Assembly: GCF_001685025.1 (NCBI RefSeq)
Contig: NZ_MAYU01000001.1
Coordinates: 999,971-1,063,970, forward strand
DNA length: 64,000 nt
Direction of reading: 5' to 3'
DNA from: Bacillus sp. FJAT-27225
GTDB taxonomy: Bacteria; Bacillota; Bacilli; Bacillales; Cytobacillaceae
This document shows, piece by piece, positions 38,085-49,001 of the stretch. Both the position numbers and the translations under genes were made by a program. Within the stretch, counting starts at the first letter, position 1; every line of letters starts with the position of its first letter. The notes beneath the pieces were generated by a model that was not told the origin of the DNA, searched no databases, and was given only the letters and a program-made list of their open reading frames with translations.

Positions 38085-39019
38085 TCACTGTCCAGCTCCT
38101 CTTTCACTTTATCAATCAGTTCCTTCGCACCTTTGTCAATCAGAAGGCTAGCAGCTTTCTCGCCAAGTTCTTCAGGATTGGTGCCTTTCACTGTATCCTT
38201 GTATACTTCCTTCCCATCAGGGGAAGCAACCAAAACGTTCAGGGTAATGTCGCCATCCTCTTCAGCAGTGGCAAAGCCCGCGATTGGAACCTGGCAGCCG
38301 CCTTCCATCTTTTGCAGATAGGAACGCTCCGCCCGAACGGCAAGAGCTGTCTTTTTGCATGTGAATTTTTCAAGAATCTCGAGCAGTTCATTGTCATCTT
38401 CACGGCACTCGATGGATAGCGCGCCCTGCCCAACTGCCGGGATGCACACTTCATCATCGATGAATTCAGTGACAACATCCTTTGTCCAGCCAAGGCGGGA
38501 AAGCCCTGCAGCTGCAAGGATAATCGCGTCGTATTCGCCGTTATTCAGCTTCTCGAGGCGTGTATCGACATTGCCGCGGATCCATTTGATTTCAAGGTCA
38601 GGCCGCTTTGCCAGCAATTGCGAACTGCGGCGCAGACTGCTTGTTCCGACAACTGCACCAGCAGGAAGATCATCCAGTTTGACATGATTTTTTGAAATAA
38701 GTGCATCGCGGTGATCCTCACGGAACGGGATGCAGCCAATCGTAAGCCCTTCAGGAAGGACTGCAGGCATATCTTTCATGCTGTGGACAGCCATATCAAT
38801 TTCCTTATCCATCATGGCCTGCTCGATTTCTTTTACAAAAAGGCCTTTGCCACCTACTTTTGAAAGCGTAACATCAAGGATTCGGTCCCCTTTAGTGACG
38901 ATTTCCTTTACCTCAAATTCATATGAAGGGCCGGCAATTTTCTTCAATTGCTCGATAACCCAATTTGTTTGGGTAAGTGCTAATTTACTGCGTCTGGAAC
39001 CAACAATAATTTTTCTCAT
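38081..39019 (-). CDS. hemC: Porphobilinogen deaminase (hydroxymethylbilane synthase)
   Basis: HemC links four porphobilinogens into hydroxymethylbilane. The 312-residue protein starts [17 protein letters not shown] and has the catalytic-loop HSMKDMP, the substrate-binding [11 protein letters not shown], and the dipyrromethane-attaching Cys242 ([11 protein letters not shown]). It is 16 nt after hemX and overlaps hemD. Confidence 0.98.
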   Translation of the reverse strand: MRKIIVGSRRSKLALTQTNWVIEQLKKIAGPSYEFEVKEIVTKGDRILDVTLSKVGGKGLFVKEIEQAMMDKEIDMAVHSMKDMPAVLPEGLTIGCIPFREDHRDALISKNHVKLDDLPAGAVVGTSSLRRSSQLLAKRPDLEIKWIRGNVDTRLEKLNNGEYDAIILAAAGLSRLGWTKDVVTEFIDDEVCIPAVGQGALSIECREDDNELLEILEKFTCKKTALAVRAERSYLQKMEGGCQVPIAGFATAEEDGDITLNVLVASPDGKEVYKDTVKGTNPEELGEKAASLLIDKGAKELIDKVKEELDSE

Positions 39020-39034
39020 AAAAAGCCTCCTAAT

Positions 39035-39868
39035 CTACGAATACCAAAAGTGGAATGACGATAACTGGCCAAAAAAGAAGAAGTTAATTAATACAAGCAG
39101 GAATGCAGCAATATTCCAAACCGCAAGCTGTTTGCCAGCAATCCCCTTTACAATCCTTAAATACAAATAAATGCTGTAAGCTCCAAGCAGGATGAAGGAG
39201 CCTATTACTTTCGCATCATACCAGGGCATCTCCGGGACTTTCCAATAAGCCCAATGGAGGCCAAGGATCAGGCTCAGCAGCAGCATCGGCACTCCGATGA
39301 CGGCATGAAGGTAGCTGAGCTGCTCGAGCTTTGAAAGGTCGGCAATCCGGATAAGCCGGGCTCCCCATTTCTTTCTTTTTAAAAGATCATACTGAATCAT
39401 GTATAACAGGGAAAAAACAAATGACATTGAAAATGCCCCATAGGACAGGATCGCCATCGTTATATGGATTAGCAGCAACTCGGAAATGAGCTGCTCGCTA
39501 ATCAGGTGGGATTCATATTGATCAGGTGTGAATATATGAATCACCATAACAACGAAACCGAGAATATTCGTAAAAAATACGATAAAATCCATTTTCAATA
39601 ACCGATTGATGCCGAGTGACATCGTAACGAGCACCCATGAGTAGAAATATAGGCCCTCCGATATCGTCAGGACTGGAAACCGTCCGGTACTGACCATATA
39701 AAAAATGAGGAAGCCTGTTTGCAAAACCCATACAAATGCAAGTAACCAGAAGGCAATCTTATTCGCCTTCCGGTTATGATGGATAAAGTCAAAGAAATAT
39801 AACAGCACGCTTAAAGCATAAATTATAACCGTCAATTCGTGCAGTCGCGTCATATGAATGTCAAACAT
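39035..39868 (-). CDS. hemX: HemX, membrane protein controlling HemA level (CcsA-like)
   Basis: HemX is an eight-helix membrane protein of the cytochrome-assembly CcsA/CcmC family that lowers HemA abundance in B. subtilis. The ATG at 39868 is preferred (spacing about 8 nt from GAGAGG) over one two codons upstream. The roughly 277-residue product is strongly hydrophobic, with HELTVIIYALSVLLYFFDF at the start and LHWAYWKVPEMPWYDAK, the WWD-like region, near the end. Confidence 0.92.
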   Translation of the reverse strand: MFDIHMTRLHELTVIIYALSVLLYFFDFIHHNRKANKIAFWLLAFVWVLQTGFLIFYMVSTGRFPVLTISEGLYFYSWVLVTMSLGINRLLKMDFIVFFTNILGFVVMVIHIFTPDQYESHLISEQLISELLLIHITMAILSYGAFSMSFVFSLLYMIQYDLLKRKKWGARLIRIADLSKLEQLSYLHAVIGVPMLLLSLILGLHWAYWKVPEMPWYDAKVIGSFILLGAYSIYLYLRIVKGIAGKQLAVWNIAAFLLVLINFFFFGQLSSFHFWYS

Positions 39869-39882
39869 AGACATTACCTCTC

Positions 39883-41229
39883 TTATGACTGAAAGGAAGC
39901 CTGCGGTGCATGAACCATGTCTTTCACGGTTTCGGCTGCTTTCGATTGTTGTTGCTCCTCGACAAGTTCTTTGATGTTAAAAATTGTCATGAACAAATCG
40001 AGAGCCTCATCGGCATCTGGGCGGGCAGCCAGTTCTTTTGCCTGGAGGATTGGATCTTTAAGCAGCTGATTGATTATGCTTTTCGTATGCTTGTTCAATA
40101 CCTTTTTATCCCTATCGGAAAGGTGTGGCAGTTTGCGCTCGATGCTCATCATCGTTTCTGACTGGATGAGGTGGGCTTTTTCCCTAAGCGCCGAAATGAC
40201 AGGCACAACACCAAGCGTACTTAACCACTGCTTAAAATCGACAATTTCCTTTTCAATCATCATCATGATAAGAGCAGCAGCTTTCTTCCGCTCCTGAAGA
40301 TTCGCCTCTACGATGCCTTCAAGGTCATCAATATCATATAAAAACACACTATTCAATTCGGAAATGCGCGGATCAAGATCGCGAGGCACAGCAATGTCGA
40401 CCATGAACAATGGCTTTCCTTTGCGGCGCTTTTCAACCTGCTCCATCATTTCCTTCGTAATCACAAAATTGCTTGCCCCTGTCGAGCTGATTAAAATATC
40501 GGCCTCAGCGAGTGAGTTTTGCAATTCAAACAGCTGCTTTGCCTGGCCGCCAAATTTCCGTGCAAGGTCCTGGGCTTTTTCATAAGTCCTGTTGATGACT
40601 GTCACGCTGCCAACACCTGATCCATGAAGGTTCTGTGCAGCCAGCTCGCCCATCTTGCCGGCGCCAAAGATTAAGACATGCTTATCTTGAAGCGAGCCAA
40701 ATATCTTTTTGGCTAGTTCCACCGCAGCATAGCTAACTGATACTGCATTGGCACCGATATCGGTTTCAGCATGGCCACGTTTGGCAACTGTAATAGCTTG
40801 TTTAAACAAATGGTTAAACACTGTGCCAGTCGTCTTCATTTCCTGTGACAGCAGGAAGCTCGACCGCACCTGGCCAAGAATCTGTGTTTCACCGAGTACC
40901 ATAGAATTCAGTCCGCATGAGACATTGAACAGATGCTCAATGGCTCCATCACTTTCATATATGAAAAGATAGGGCGAAAATTCGCTCTGCTCCAAGCCGA
41001 ACCAATCAGCGAGGAATTCTTTTATATAGTACCGTCCCGTATGAATCTGATCTACAACTGCATAAATCTCTGTCCTGTTGCAAGTTGACAAGATGACGTT
41101 CTCGAGAATGCTTTTTTTGGCGTTCAAGTCGGCTGTCGCCTTTCCAAGGTCGGCCGGATTGAACGTCAGCCGCTCACGAATTTCAACAGGGGCGGTTTTA
41201 TAATTTAGTCCTGCCACTAAAATATGCAT
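39883..41229 (-). CDS. hemA: Glutamyl-tRNA reductase
   Basis: HemA reduces glutamyl-tRNA to glutamate-1-semialdehyde, the first committed haem step. The 448-residue protein has catalytic Cys50 in [12 protein letters not shown], the NADPH-binding [13 protein letters not shown], and a helical dimerisation domain at the C-terminus. It heads the hemAXCDBL operon behind an extended -10 promoter. Confidence 0.98.
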   Translation of the reverse strand: MHILVAGLNYKTAPVEIRERLTFNPADLGKATADLNAKKSILENVILSTCNRTEIYAVVDQIHTGRYYIKEFLADWFGLEQSEFSPYLFIYESDGAIEHLFNVSCGLNSMVLGETQILGQVRSSFLLSQEMKTTGTVFNHLFKQAITVAKRGHAETDIGANAVSVSYAAVELAKKIFGSLQDKHVLIFGAGKMGELAAQNLHGSGVGSVTVINRTYEKAQDLARKFGGQAKQLFELQNSLAEADILISSTGASNFVITKEMMEQVEKRRKGKPLFMVDIAVPRDLDPRISELNSVFLYDIDDLEGIVEANLQERKKAAALIMMMIEKEIVDFKQWLSTLGVVPVISALREKAHLIQSETMMSIERKLPHLSDRDKKVLNKHTKSIINQLLKDPILQAKELAARPDADEALDLFMTIFNIKELVEEQQQSKAAETVKDMVHAPQASFQS

Positions 41230-41273
41230 GTAATAGTAACACCCCCAACTTAATCACGTAACTAACTACTCAG

Positions 41274-41279
41274 ATTATA
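41274..41279 (-). promoter_or_regulatory. Extended -10 promoter of the hem operon
   Basis: On the minus strand TGATATAAT is a perfect TATAAT with TG one base upstream, 45 nt before the hemA start. No clear -35 is seen. Confidence 0.6.
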
Positions 41280-41526
41280 TCACGGTCATTTTGGTAGCTT
41301 GCCGAAAAAATGTGAACAGAAAGCGAAACTCTATGATATTATTAAGAAAAAATTAATATATTGAACTTCCGGCAACGGGTTTTTGGTCCGTTCTGGAAAG
41401 TGCATTGTAAAAATAATTGGTATTTCGACCCGGTTTATGGTGTCGAAAATAAAAGTCCATTCATATATACATTAGCAAAAATAACTAGTTATATCAAGGA
41501 TACCTTACTGGAAGCGGAGAGAACAA

Positions 41527-42012
41527 ATGAGAAACCAACAACTATTCCCCGGAGTGATCCTGGTCGGCTTCGGTTTGTATTTTTTTCTGGAGCAATCAGG
41601 CTTTACAGCTTTAAAGCAATACTATACATGGCCGACGCTGCTTGTGATAGTTGGCGTCGCCTTTCTATGCCAAGGCTATATGGCAAGAGACCATGATGCG
41701 ATTCTGCCGGGAATCATCCTGGCCGGTTTCGGCCTTCATTTCCACGTTGCCGGCAAAGTCGCTTTTTGGCCGAATCATATCGGCACGTTCGTAGCAATAA
41801 TCGCACTTGGATTCCTTCTTCAATACCAAAAAACCGGAAAAGGGCTTTTAAATGGCTTGTTATTCTTGGTCGTCGCCACCCTTCTCCTGTTTACCGACAA
41901 AGTTGGAATTTGGCTTAACGTCGTTGAGAGCAGCGTCTCGCTCATCTGGAAATTCTGGCCTGTGCTGATGGTTGTTATTGGAGCATGGATGCTGTTTTTC
42001 AGAAAAAAATAA
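41527..42012 (+). CDS. LiaI/LiaF-type transmembrane-domain protein
   Basis: The 161-residue protein is preceded by GCGGAGAG 5 nt before its ATG. It consists of six or so hydrophobic segments in three pairs (FPGVILVGFGLYFFLE, LLVIVGVAFLCQGYM, FVAIIALGFLLQYQ, LIWKFWPVLMVVIGAWML), the pattern of the LiaI-LiaF-like membrane domain found in envelope-stress proteins. There is no soluble LiaF or LiaG domain. It stands alone on the plus strand between the divergent hem operon and engB. Confidence 0.8.
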   Translation: MRNQQLFPGVILVGFGLYFFLEQSGFTALKQYYTWPTLLVIVGVAFLCQGYMARDHDAILPGIILAGFGLHFHVAGKVAFWPNHIGTFVAIIALGFLLQYQKTGKGLLNGLLFLVVATLLLFTDKVGIWLNVVESSVSLIWKFWPVLMVVIGAWMLFFRKK

Positions 42013-42026
42013 AGATATCCTGGCAA

Positions 42027-42156
42027 CCAATAAAGCGTATTGGCAACGTTTCGGTATTCTGCAACCTGTAAAATGTGCCCAACACCCTTTATTGGGCACA
42101 TTTTGGTGTTTCGAGATGGGTGAAATGTATCCAATAGAGCGTATTGGCAACGTTTC
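42027..42156. repeat. 26-bp direct repeats flanking a 13-bp perfect inverted repeat
   Basis: CCAATAAAGCGTATTGGCAACGTTTC-like sequence occurs at 42027-42052 and again at 42131-42156 with one mismatch. Between them AAAATGTGCCCAA (42070-42082) and TTGGGCACATTTT (42092-42104) form a perfect 13-bp stem with a 9-nt loop, which may terminate the upstream plus-strand gene. Each direct repeat also holds an ATTGG/CCAAT inverted pair. Confidence 0.75.
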
Positions 42157-42249
42157 ACCCCTCGTATAGACCTGAAATGTAACCAATACATTGAAATTGA
42201 ATCGTTGAAACTACTAGCTCTATTAACTTCACCGTAAATTCTAAAAACA

Positions 42250-42296
42250 AACAAAAAAGCTGGAGGCAGGCCATACAAGGCCATCCCCCAGCTTTT
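42250..42296 (-). terminator. Intrinsic terminator after engB
   Basis: A stem of AAAGCTGG/CCAGCTTT with an inner GGCC/GGCC part is followed on the minus strand by TTTTTTG. Confidence 0.88.
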
Positions 42297-42297
42297 C

Positions 42298-42921
42298 TTA
42301 TTCCACGTCTTCCGCGTGTTCTTCTTCTCGAGTTTCTTCATTCATATACTGCTTGAGCACAGCCCATGCTGTATCCTTACCCAATCCGGTTTCGGACGAG
42401 AACAGTACAATTGGGTCATTGGGGTCAGCATCCAATGTTTCCTTTGTTACCTTCAAATGCTTTTGCCATTTGCCTTTTGGAATTTTATCGGCTTTGGTTG
42501 CAATGATGATGCAGCGAATGTTGTAGTGCTTCAGGAATTCATACATCATGACGTCATCGTTTGAAGGTGGATGGCGAAGGTCCGTAATTAGGACAACCGC
42601 CTTCAGCTGCTCGCGCGTCGTAATGTATGTTTCAATCATTTTTCCCCATGCCTCGCGTTCCTTTTTTGAAACCTTCGCATAGCCATAGCCAGGTACATCA
42701 ACGAAATACATCATTTCATTAATAAGGAAGAAATTCAGTGTTTGCGTCTTGCCCGGCTTTGAAGAAGTCCGAGCCAGAGCTTTCCGGTTCAGCATTTTGT
42801 TAATAAAAGAGCTTTTGCCGACATTTGAGCGGCCGGCAAGCGCAAATTCGGGTAAAGCCGAATCAGGATACTGCTCCGGCTTTACCGCGCTAATTACTAT
42901 ATCTGCACTTGTTACCTTCAT
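42298..42921 (-). CDS. engB: Ribosome-assembly GTPase EngB/YsxC
   Basis: EngB (YsxC) is an essential GTPase in 50S subunit assembly. The 207-residue protein has G1 [11 protein letters not shown]3 DVPGYGYA, G4 TKADK and G5 SSETGLG. The acidic C-terminal tail ([13 protein letters not shown]) is slightly longer than usual. The ATG overlaps the lonA stop codon by 4 nt. Confidence 0.98.
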   Translation of the reverse strand: MKVTSADIVISAVKPEQYPDSALPEFALAGRSNVGKSSFINKMLNRKALARTSSKPGKTQTLNFFLINEMMYFVDVPGYGYAKVSKKEREAWGKMIETYITTREQLKAVVLITDLRHPPSNDDVMMYEFLKHYNIRCIIIATKADKIPKGKWQKHLKVTKETLDADPNDPIVLFSSETGLGKDTAWAVLKQYMNEETREEEHAEDVE

Positions 42922-45245
42922 GCTTTTCCTCCATCCGACAACGCATGCTTCAGCACCTCATCGACATGGGAAACGAGCACAAATTCCATCTGACTTCGGA
43001 CACTTTCCGGAATATCATCAATGTCTTTTTCATTGTCTCTTGGCAAAATAACCTTTGTAAGCCCGGCGCGATGGGCGCTCAGGGTTTTCTCCTTCAAGCC
43101 GCCGATTGGCAGAACGCGTCCCCTCAATGTAATTTCGCCTGTCATTCCGACTTCACGGCGAATCGGTTTACCCGATAACGCTGAAACGAGCGCGGTCGCA
43201 ATTGTAATCCCCGCAGAAGGACCGTCTTTCGGAACAGCTGCTTCTGGAACGTGGATGTGAATATCATGTTTTTCATGAAAATCAGGATCAATTCCAAGCT
43301 CTGTCGCCTTGGAGCGGACATAGCTGAACGCCGCCTGGGCGGATTCCTTCATCACATCGCCAAGCTTTCCGGTCAGAACAAGCTTGCCTTTTCCTGGAGA
43401 AATCGACACCTCGATTTGCAGCGTGTCGCCCCCTACAGTCGTATAGGCAAGGCCGGTTGCAACTCCGACCTGGTCTTCAAGTTCAGCCTGGCCGTAACGG
43501 AAAATTGGTTTGCCAAGGAAGTCCTCGATGTTTTTCTCGGTAACAACAACTTTTTTCTTCTCACCAGCAACAATGATTTTGGCTGTTTTCCGGCAAATGG
43601 TTGCCATTTGGCGTTCGAGGCTGCGGACGCCGGCTTCCCTTGTATAGTAACGGACCACCTTCAAAATCGCATCCTCGCGAATCTGAAGAGTCCCCTTGGA
43701 TAGACCATTTTCCTTGATTTGTTTTGGCAGTAGATGGTCTTTGGCAATATGGACTTTTTCTACTTCCGTATACCCAGCAATCGTAATGATTTCCATCCTG
43801 TCGCGCAGCGGCCCCGGAATGGTTGCGAGGTTATTCGCAGTTGCGATAAACATGACTTTCGAAAGGTCATACGGTTCTTCAATATAATGGTCGCTAAAGT
43901 TAAAGTTTTGTTCCGGGTCAAGCACCTCGAGCATCGCTGCCGACGGATCGCCGCGGAAATCGCTCGACATCTTGTCGATTTCGTCAAGAAGGAATACCGG
44001 ATTGATTGTCCCGGCTTTTTTCATGCCCTGGATAATCCGGCCTGGCATTGCTCCGACATATGTCCTTCTATGGCCGCGGATCTCAGATTCATCCCGGACA
44101 CCGCCAAGTGAAACACGGATGAAATTTCTGTTCAGCGAGCGGGCAATTGACTTAGCAAGGCTCGTTTTACCGACACCCGGAGGCCCTGCCAAGCAAAGGA
44201 TTGGCCCTTTCAGGGAGTTGGTTAGCTTTTGCACTGCCAAATATTCAAGGACGCGTTCCTTTACTTTTTCGAGTCCGTAATGGTCTTCGTTCAAGATATC
44301 TTCGGCCCTGGCAATATCCAAGTCATCCTCTGTCTTCTTTGTCCATGGGATTGCCACAAGCCATTCTATATAATTGCGGATGACCGCACTTTCCGCCGAG
44401 CTTGATGGTACTTTTTCATAGCGATCCAGCTCGCGGTATGCAGTAGCCTGCACGGATTCGGGCATCCCTGCCATTTCAATCTTTTCGGTAAGCTCGGCGA
44501 TTTCTCCTGTCTTGCCTTCTTTTTCGCCAAGCTCCTTTTGGATTGCCTTCATTTGCTCACGGAGGTAGTATTCCTTCTGTGTGCGTTCCATCGACCGCTT
44601 GACACGCTGGCCGATTTTCTTTTCAAGGTTAAGAACTTCCTTTTCATTGTGGATGATATTGATAACACTGCTCATCCGTTCCTTGACATCAATGGTTTCA
44701 AGGATTTCCTGCTTATCCTTGAGCTTTAACGGAAGGTGGCTGGAGATAATATCCGCCATCCTGCCTGGCTCTTCAATATCTGCGACCGATGAATAAGTCT
44801 CTGCAGAAATTTTCTTGGACATCTTTATGTATTGTTCAAAATAATCAAGCATCGTTCTCATTAAAGCCTGATCTTCGACATCCTTTGTCTCTTTATCTTC
44901 ATACTCTTCCACTGTAACAGAGAAAAACTCTTCTCTATCATAGAAGGAAACGATTTTGGCACGTTTAAGACCCTCCACAAGGACACGGATGGTTCCATTT
45001 GGAAGTTTCAGCATCTGTTTTACCTTTGTCAATGTACCCATGCTGTATAAGTCGTCTTCTGACGGCTCATCTATCGAGATATCCTTTTGGGTTGTTAAAA
45101 AAATTAGATGGTCATCGACCATAGCCCGTTCGAGTGCCTGAACGGACTTTTCCCGGCCAACGTCCAGATGCAGCACCATTGTCGGATAGACCAGCAGCCC
45201 TCTAAGCGGCAGGAGGGGGATTTGTTTATCATTCGTTTCCGCCAT
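42918..45245 (-). CDS. lonA: ATP-dependent protease LonA
   Basis: A heat-shock-type AAA+ serine protease degrading misfolded and regulatory proteins. I use the ATG at 45245 ([21 protein letters not shown], 775 residues) after GGAGGTG at 8 nt; an upstream in-frame start is too far. The Lon N-domain (1-200), Walker [14 protein letters not shown], Walker [10 protein letters not shown] and the catalytic Ser-Lys dyad ([17 protein letters not shown] region) are all present. It overlaps engB. Confidence 0.99.
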   Translation of the reverse strand: MAETNDKQIPLLPLRGLLVYPTMVLHLDVGREKSVQALERAMVDDHLIFLTTQKDISIDEPSEDDLYSMGTLTKVKQMLKLPNGTIRVLVEGLKRAKIVSFYDREEFFSVTVEEYEDKETKDVEDQALMRTMLDYFEQYIKMSKKISAETYSSVADIEEPGRMADIISSHLPLKLKDKQEILETIDVKERMSSVINIIHNEKEVLNLEKKIGQRVKRSMERTQKEYYLREQMKAIQKELGEKEGKTGEIAELTEKIEMAGMPESVQATAYRELDRYEKVPSSSAESAVIRNYIEWLVAIPWTKKTEDDLDIARAEDILNEDHYGLEKVKERVLEYLAVQKLTNSLKGPILCLAGPPGVGKTSLAKSIARSLNRNFIRVSLGGVRDESEIRGHRRTYVGAMPGRIIQGMKKAGTINPVFLLDEIDKMSSDFRGDPSAAMLEVLDPEQNFNFSDHYIEEPYDLSKVMFIATANNLATIPGPLRDRMEIITIAGYTEVEKVHIAKDHLLPKQIKENGLSKGTLQIREDAILKVVRYYTREAGVRSLERQMATICRKTAKIIVAGEKKKVVVTEKNIEDFLGKPIFRYGQAELEDQVGVATGLAYTTVGGDTLQIEVSISPGKGKLVLTGKLGDVMKESAQAAFSYVRSKATELGIDPDFHEKHDIHIHVPEAAVPKDGPSAGITIATALVSALSGKPIRREVGMTGEITLRGRVLPIGGLKEKTLSAHRAGLTKVILPRDNEKDIDDIPESVRSQMEFVLVSHVDEVLKHALSDGGKA

Positions 45246-45305
45246 TACCCATGCACCTCCAAAAATGCATTCATTACCCTTTTTAAGGTATTTGTCTTTG
45301 TTCAA

Positions 45306-45640
45306 TTCTATCTTATTTAAGAAAACGTGTCTAATTATCTATGCTGAGCAGGGCTTCCCGCCTTCATAGTATCCTTTTCTATAAGCGCATTTATGTTATT
45401 CTTTTTGAAAAATTACTTTGTTTCATATAAAGTGAAACTTCCATCAGTGGTGAACTTCCACTGATGGTTAGTCCCGTTCTATTGCCGCTAACTCGCCAAA
45501 TTTCGCGGCGACTAAGTGGCACTACGAACCCGATTAGTTCAACTAAGCTGCTGGGAACACCACAGCGGCAAGTTTCACTGTTCACCAATCGGGCATTTAG
45601 GGACAGCTGACTCTGAGTAGGCTTGACTTCCCCTTAATGC
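45306..45640. other. Gene-free stretch upstream of lonA with inverted repeats
   Basis: No supported gene lies here. The stretch includes a CCATCAGTGG/CCACTGATGG inverted repeat (about 45436-45465) flanked by AACTTCC. The related words GTGAAACTT (about 45426) and AAGTTTCAC (about 45570) form an outer inverted pair about 150 bp apart. A long stem-loop or a decayed miniature element is possible. Confidence 0.4.
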
Positions 45641-45644
45641 GGGA

Positions 45645-45682
45645 TAAAAAAGGAACTCCGGACAATCCAACTCCGAAGTTCC
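45645..45682 (-). terminator. Intrinsic terminator after lonB
   Basis: GGAACTTCGGA and TCCGGAGTTCC form an 11-bp stem with one mismatch, followed on the minus strand by TTTTTTATC. Confidence 0.88.
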
Positions 45683-45698
45683 ATCCTGTTTTAATGGA

Positions 45699-47414
45699 TT
45701 AAACTGATTCTTTTTTAGACATTTGTACGGCAGCTGGTATAACTGTACCGTCGCCCTCAGGCATTGCATGGGTGCCGCCATTTTGCGGTACCACATTCTT
45801 TGCAGCATTTTCTTTAAGTGCAAGCCCAATTACTTCATTAAAATGGGTAACCGGAATAATTTCAATTCCATCGATTTCGTTCAGGATCGACTGCATATTT
45901 TCGGCAGGGACGATAACGGTTTTGGCGCCGGCTTTCTTTGCAGCCAAAACCTTCGCATAAACGCCGCCAATCGGCTTTACATTCCCGTGGATTGAAATTT
46001 CCCCAGTCATCGCAACCCGATTATCAACAGGCATGTTGTAGATGGCTGAATAAATGCCGGTTGCCATTGCAATTCCCGCAGAAGGACCGTCTATTGGAAT
46101 GCCTCCCGGGAAGTTGACGTGAATATCATAAGCTTCGGCAGGCACGCCCATTGTCCTCAGGACAGTAATAACATTTTCTATCGAACCGCGTGCCATACTT
46201 TTACGGCGAACCGATTTTCCTTGCCCTCCAATGCTTTCCTCTTCAACGATGCCCGTTATGTTAATCGAGCCTTTTTCTTTTGCCGGGATGACACTTACTT
46301 CTATTTCTAACAGAGCACCAGAATTAGGTCCATATACTGCAAGGCCATTTACTAGTCCAATCGCAGGAAGATCGTTTATTTTGCGTTCCATCCTCGGAGT
46401 CGCCTGGCTGGAATGGATGACCCATTCAATGTCTTCATCCTTAATTTCACTGCGATCCTGAGTGATTGCCAGCCCGGCTGCGGTTTGAACCATATTGACT
46501 GCTTCACGCCCGTTTCGGGCATAATTCGAAAGGATTTCCAGCCCGTTTTCACTAATCGCCATATCAACCTTATCGGCAGCCTTTTTCGCAACCGTCATGA
46601 TTTCATCCTGGCTGAGCTCCCTGAAAAATACCTCCATACAGCGAGACCGGATTGCTGGCGGAATTTCATTCGGAGTCCTCGTTGTTGCTCCAATCAACCG
46701 GAAATCGGCTGGCAGGCCATTTTTAAAAATATCATGGATATGGGTTGGAATGGACTGGTTTTCTTCATTGTAATATGCACTTTCGAGAAAAACCTTTCTG
46801 TCCTCTAATACCTTTAACAGCTTATTCATTTGGATATGATGCAGTTCACCAATCTCATCGATGAACAAGACCCCGCCATGTGCGTTGGTCACAGCACCTT
46901 GCTTTGGCTGTGGGATTCCTGCCTGCCCCATCGCACCTGCCCCTTGATAAATCGGATCGTGGACTGAACCAATCAAAGGATCCGCAATGCCCCGCTCATC
47001 AAATCTTGCTGTCGTGGCATCAAGCTCTATAAAAACGGAGGATTTTTGGAACGGTGATTTATGATTTTTCTTCGCTTCTTCCAATACGAGTCTCGCAGCA
47101 GCGGTCTTTCCAACTCCCGGGGGCCCATAAATGATCACATGCTGGGGATTCGGCCCGCATAAAGCTGCTTTTAAAGCTTTAATGCCGTCCTTTTGGCCAA
47201 CAATATCATCAAAAGAAGTTGGCCTCACTCTTTCAGCAAGCGGCTCGGTCAATGAAATCGAGCGCATTTTGCGAAGATGTTCCATTTCCTTTTTTGACTC
47301 TTTATCGATACTTACCTTTTGTGTCCGTTGATTCTTTAGCAAGTTCCAAAAATACAGCCCGATGATAATTCCAAAGAAGAGCTGTATTACCAAGGCGATT
47401 CCCATCCAACTCAT
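45699..47414 (-). CDS. lonB: Membrane-anchored Lon-like protease LonB
   Basis: LonB is a sporulation-linked Lon-type protease that lacks the Lon N-domain. The 571-residue protein has an N-terminal membrane helix (about 4-23), Walker [14 protein letters not shown], Walker B VLFIDEIGE, and a proteolytic domain with catalytic Ser in DGPSAGIAMATG and Lys in AAKKAGAKTVIVP. It lies between clpX and lonA as in B. subtilis and has its own terminator. Confidence 0.97.
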   Translation of the reverse strand: MSWMGIALVIQLFFGIIIGLYFWNLLKNQRTQKVSIDKESKKEMEHLRKMRSISLTEPLAERVRPTSFDDIVGQKDGIKALKAALCGPNPQHVIIYGPPGVGKTAAARLVLEEAKKNHKSPFQKSSVFIELDATTARFDERGIADPLIGSVHDPIYQGAGAMGQAGIPQPKQGAVTNAHGGVLFIDEIGELHHIQMNKLLKVLEDRKVFLESAYYNEENQSIPTHIHDIFKNGLPADFRLIGATTRTPNEIPPAIRSRCMEVFFRELSQDEIMTVAKKAADKVDMAISENGLEILSNYARNGREAVNMVQTAAGLAITQDRSEIKDEDIEWVIHSSQATPRMERKINDLPAIGLVNGLAVYGPNSGALLEIEVSVIPAKEKGSINITGIVEEESIGGQGKSVRRKSMARGSIENVITVLRTMGVPAEAYDIHVNFPGGIPIDGPSAGIAMATGIYSAIYNMPVDNRVAMTGEISIHGNVKPIGGVYAKVLAAKKAGAKTVIVPAENMQSILNEIDGIEIIPVTHFNEVIGLALKENAAKNVVPQNGGTHAMPEGDGTVIPAAVQMSKKESV

Positions 47415-47607
47415 CCTTTTCCCTCCTGAACAATACGTTTTCCGTTATTTGTTAGTATTTCCGTTGAAGGGGCGTAGTAAACAAAAAAGTGAAGAATGGT
47501 AAGATGGAAAAGAATGAACATTCCAAAATATGGAGTGGTTTAAAAGCCTCTGCTTTTACAAGAGTCAGTTGGGGTACTCCCGGGGGAAATAAAACTGTAA
47601 AAAATAA

Positions 47608-47685
47608 TTCAGCGATTTAAGAACCTAGTTCAGCGATTTTATAAATATTTCAGCGGTTTTGAAATTAATTCGCGACTTTGAAATC
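47608..47685. repeat. About 21-bp-phased TTCAGCGATTTT repeats
   Basis: Four units of TTCAGCGATTTTnnnAAnNT start near 47608, 47629, 47649 and 47669, 20-21 bp apart. The array occupies the gap between lonB and the clpX terminator. No gene is seen in 47415-47700. Phase and core resemble the arrays at 5.6 and 34.4 kb. Confidence 0.65.
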
Positions 47686-47695
47686 TGGTTTCGGC

Positions 47696-47728
47696 AAAAA
47701 AACTGCCCGGCATTAAATGCCAGGCAGC
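47696..47728 (-). terminator. Intrinsic terminator after clpX
   Basis: CTGCCTGGCATT/AATGCCGGGCAG forms a 12-bp stem with one mismatch, followed on the minus strand by seven Ts. Confidence 0.92.
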
Positions 47729-47738
47729 AGAAATTGTT

Positions 47739-49001
47739 TTATGCAGATGTGCGTTCTTCGTTAATAACAGTGCCGTCCTCTGTAACAAGCTTTGGTTCAC
47801 TGTTTTCGGCAACTGTTTCCTTCGTTATGATACACTTTGTAATGTCATCACGGGAAGGCAGGTCAAACATGACATCAAGCATGATGCCTTCGATGATCGA
47901 GCGTAAGCCCCTTGCCCCTGTCTTGCGTTCAATCGCCTTTTTGGCAATTTCATTCAGGGCTCCTTCTTCGAATTCAAGCTCAACATCATCCAGCTCAAGC
48001 ATTTTCTGATATTGTTTCACAAGAGCGTTCTTTGGTTTTGTGAGGATTTCAATCAGCGCATCTTCGTCAAGCTGCTCAAGGCTTGCGATAACAGGAAGGC
48101 GGCCGATGAATTCTGGGATAAGGCCGAATTTCAGCAAGTCTTCAGGAAGGACCTTAGAAAGGAGTTCCTTTTGGCTGATATCTGTCTGCTTTACATCGGA
48201 TCCAAAACCAATCACCTTTTGGCCAAGGCGGCGTTTGATGATAGGCTCGATTCCATCGAATGCCCCGCCACAAATGAACAGGATATTCGTTGTATCGATC
48301 TGGATGAATTCCTGATGAGGATGCTTCCTGCCCCCCTGAGGCGGAACGCTGGCAACAGTGCCCTCAAGGATTTTCAAAAGCGCCTGCTGTACGCCCTCAC
48401 CGGAAACATCCCTTGTAATCGAAGGGTTTTCGGATTTACGGGCAATTTTATCGATTTCATCAATATAAATGATGCCTTTTTCTGCTTTTTCAACATCATA
48501 GTCAGCAGACTGAATCAGTTTGAGCAGGATGTTCTCAACATCCTCGCCCACATAGCCGGCTTCAGTAAGCGATGTAGCATCAGCAATCGCGAATGGCACA
48601 TTCAAAATACGGGCCAGCGTCTGGGCAAGAAGGGTTTTTCCGCTTCCTGTAGGTCCGATCATACAAATATTACTTTTCGACAGTTCGACATCATCGATTT
48701 TGCTGTTGGAGTTGATTCGCTTATAATGGTTATAAACCGCAACGGAGAGCGATTTTTTCGCATTGTCCTGGCCAATCACATATTCATCAAGGATTTCGCG
48801 GATTTCCTTTGGCTTCGGAACATCCTTGAACTCAACTTCCTCTTCGGTTCCAAGCTCCTCCTCGACGATTTCAGTACATAATTCAATGCACTCATCACAT
48901 ATATAAACACCAGGCCCGGCAACCAGTTTGCGTACCTGGTCCTGCGTCTTTCCACAGAAGGAACACTTCAACTGACCTTTTTCATCATTGAATTTGAACA
49001 A
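47739..49001 (-). CDS. clpX: ClpXP unfoldase subunit ClpX, TTG start
   Basis: ClpX unfolds substrates for ClpP. I use the TTG at 49001, 6 nt after AAGGGGTG, giving [17 protein letters not shown] (420 residues, the B. subtilis length and start). An in-frame GTG three codons upstream lies inside the ribosome-binding site. The zinc-binding domain has CSFC and CDEC (Cys13, 16, 35, 38); Walker [11 protein letters not shown], Walker [12 protein letters not shown] and the pore loop GYVGED follow. It lies 543 nt after tig. Confidence 0.98.
   Translation of the reverse strand: MFKFNDEKGQLKCSFCGKTQDQVRKLVAGPGVYICDECIELCTEIVEEELGTEEEVEFKDVPKPKEIREILDEYVIGQDNAKKSLSVAVYNHYKRINSNSKIDDVELSKSNICMIGPTGSGKTLLAQTLARILNVPFAIADATSLTEAGYVGEDVENILLKLIQSADYDVEKAEKGIIYIDEIDKIARKSENPSITRDVSGEGVQQALLKILEGTVASVPPQGGRKHPHQEFIQIDTTNILFICGGAFDGIEPIIKRRLGQKVIGFGSDVKQTDISQKELLSKVLPEDLLKFGLIPEFIGRLPVIASLEQLDEDALIEILTKPKNALVKQYQKMLELDDVELEFEEGALNEIAKKAIERKTGARGLRSIIEGIMLDVMFDLPSRDDITKCIITKETVAENSEPKLVTEDGTVINEERTSA

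Noticed and set aside
45391-45829. Overlapping ORFs opposite and between lonB and lonA
   Set aside because: They are shadows of lonB or lie in intergenic inverted repeats, and none has a plausible ribosome-binding site or known motif.
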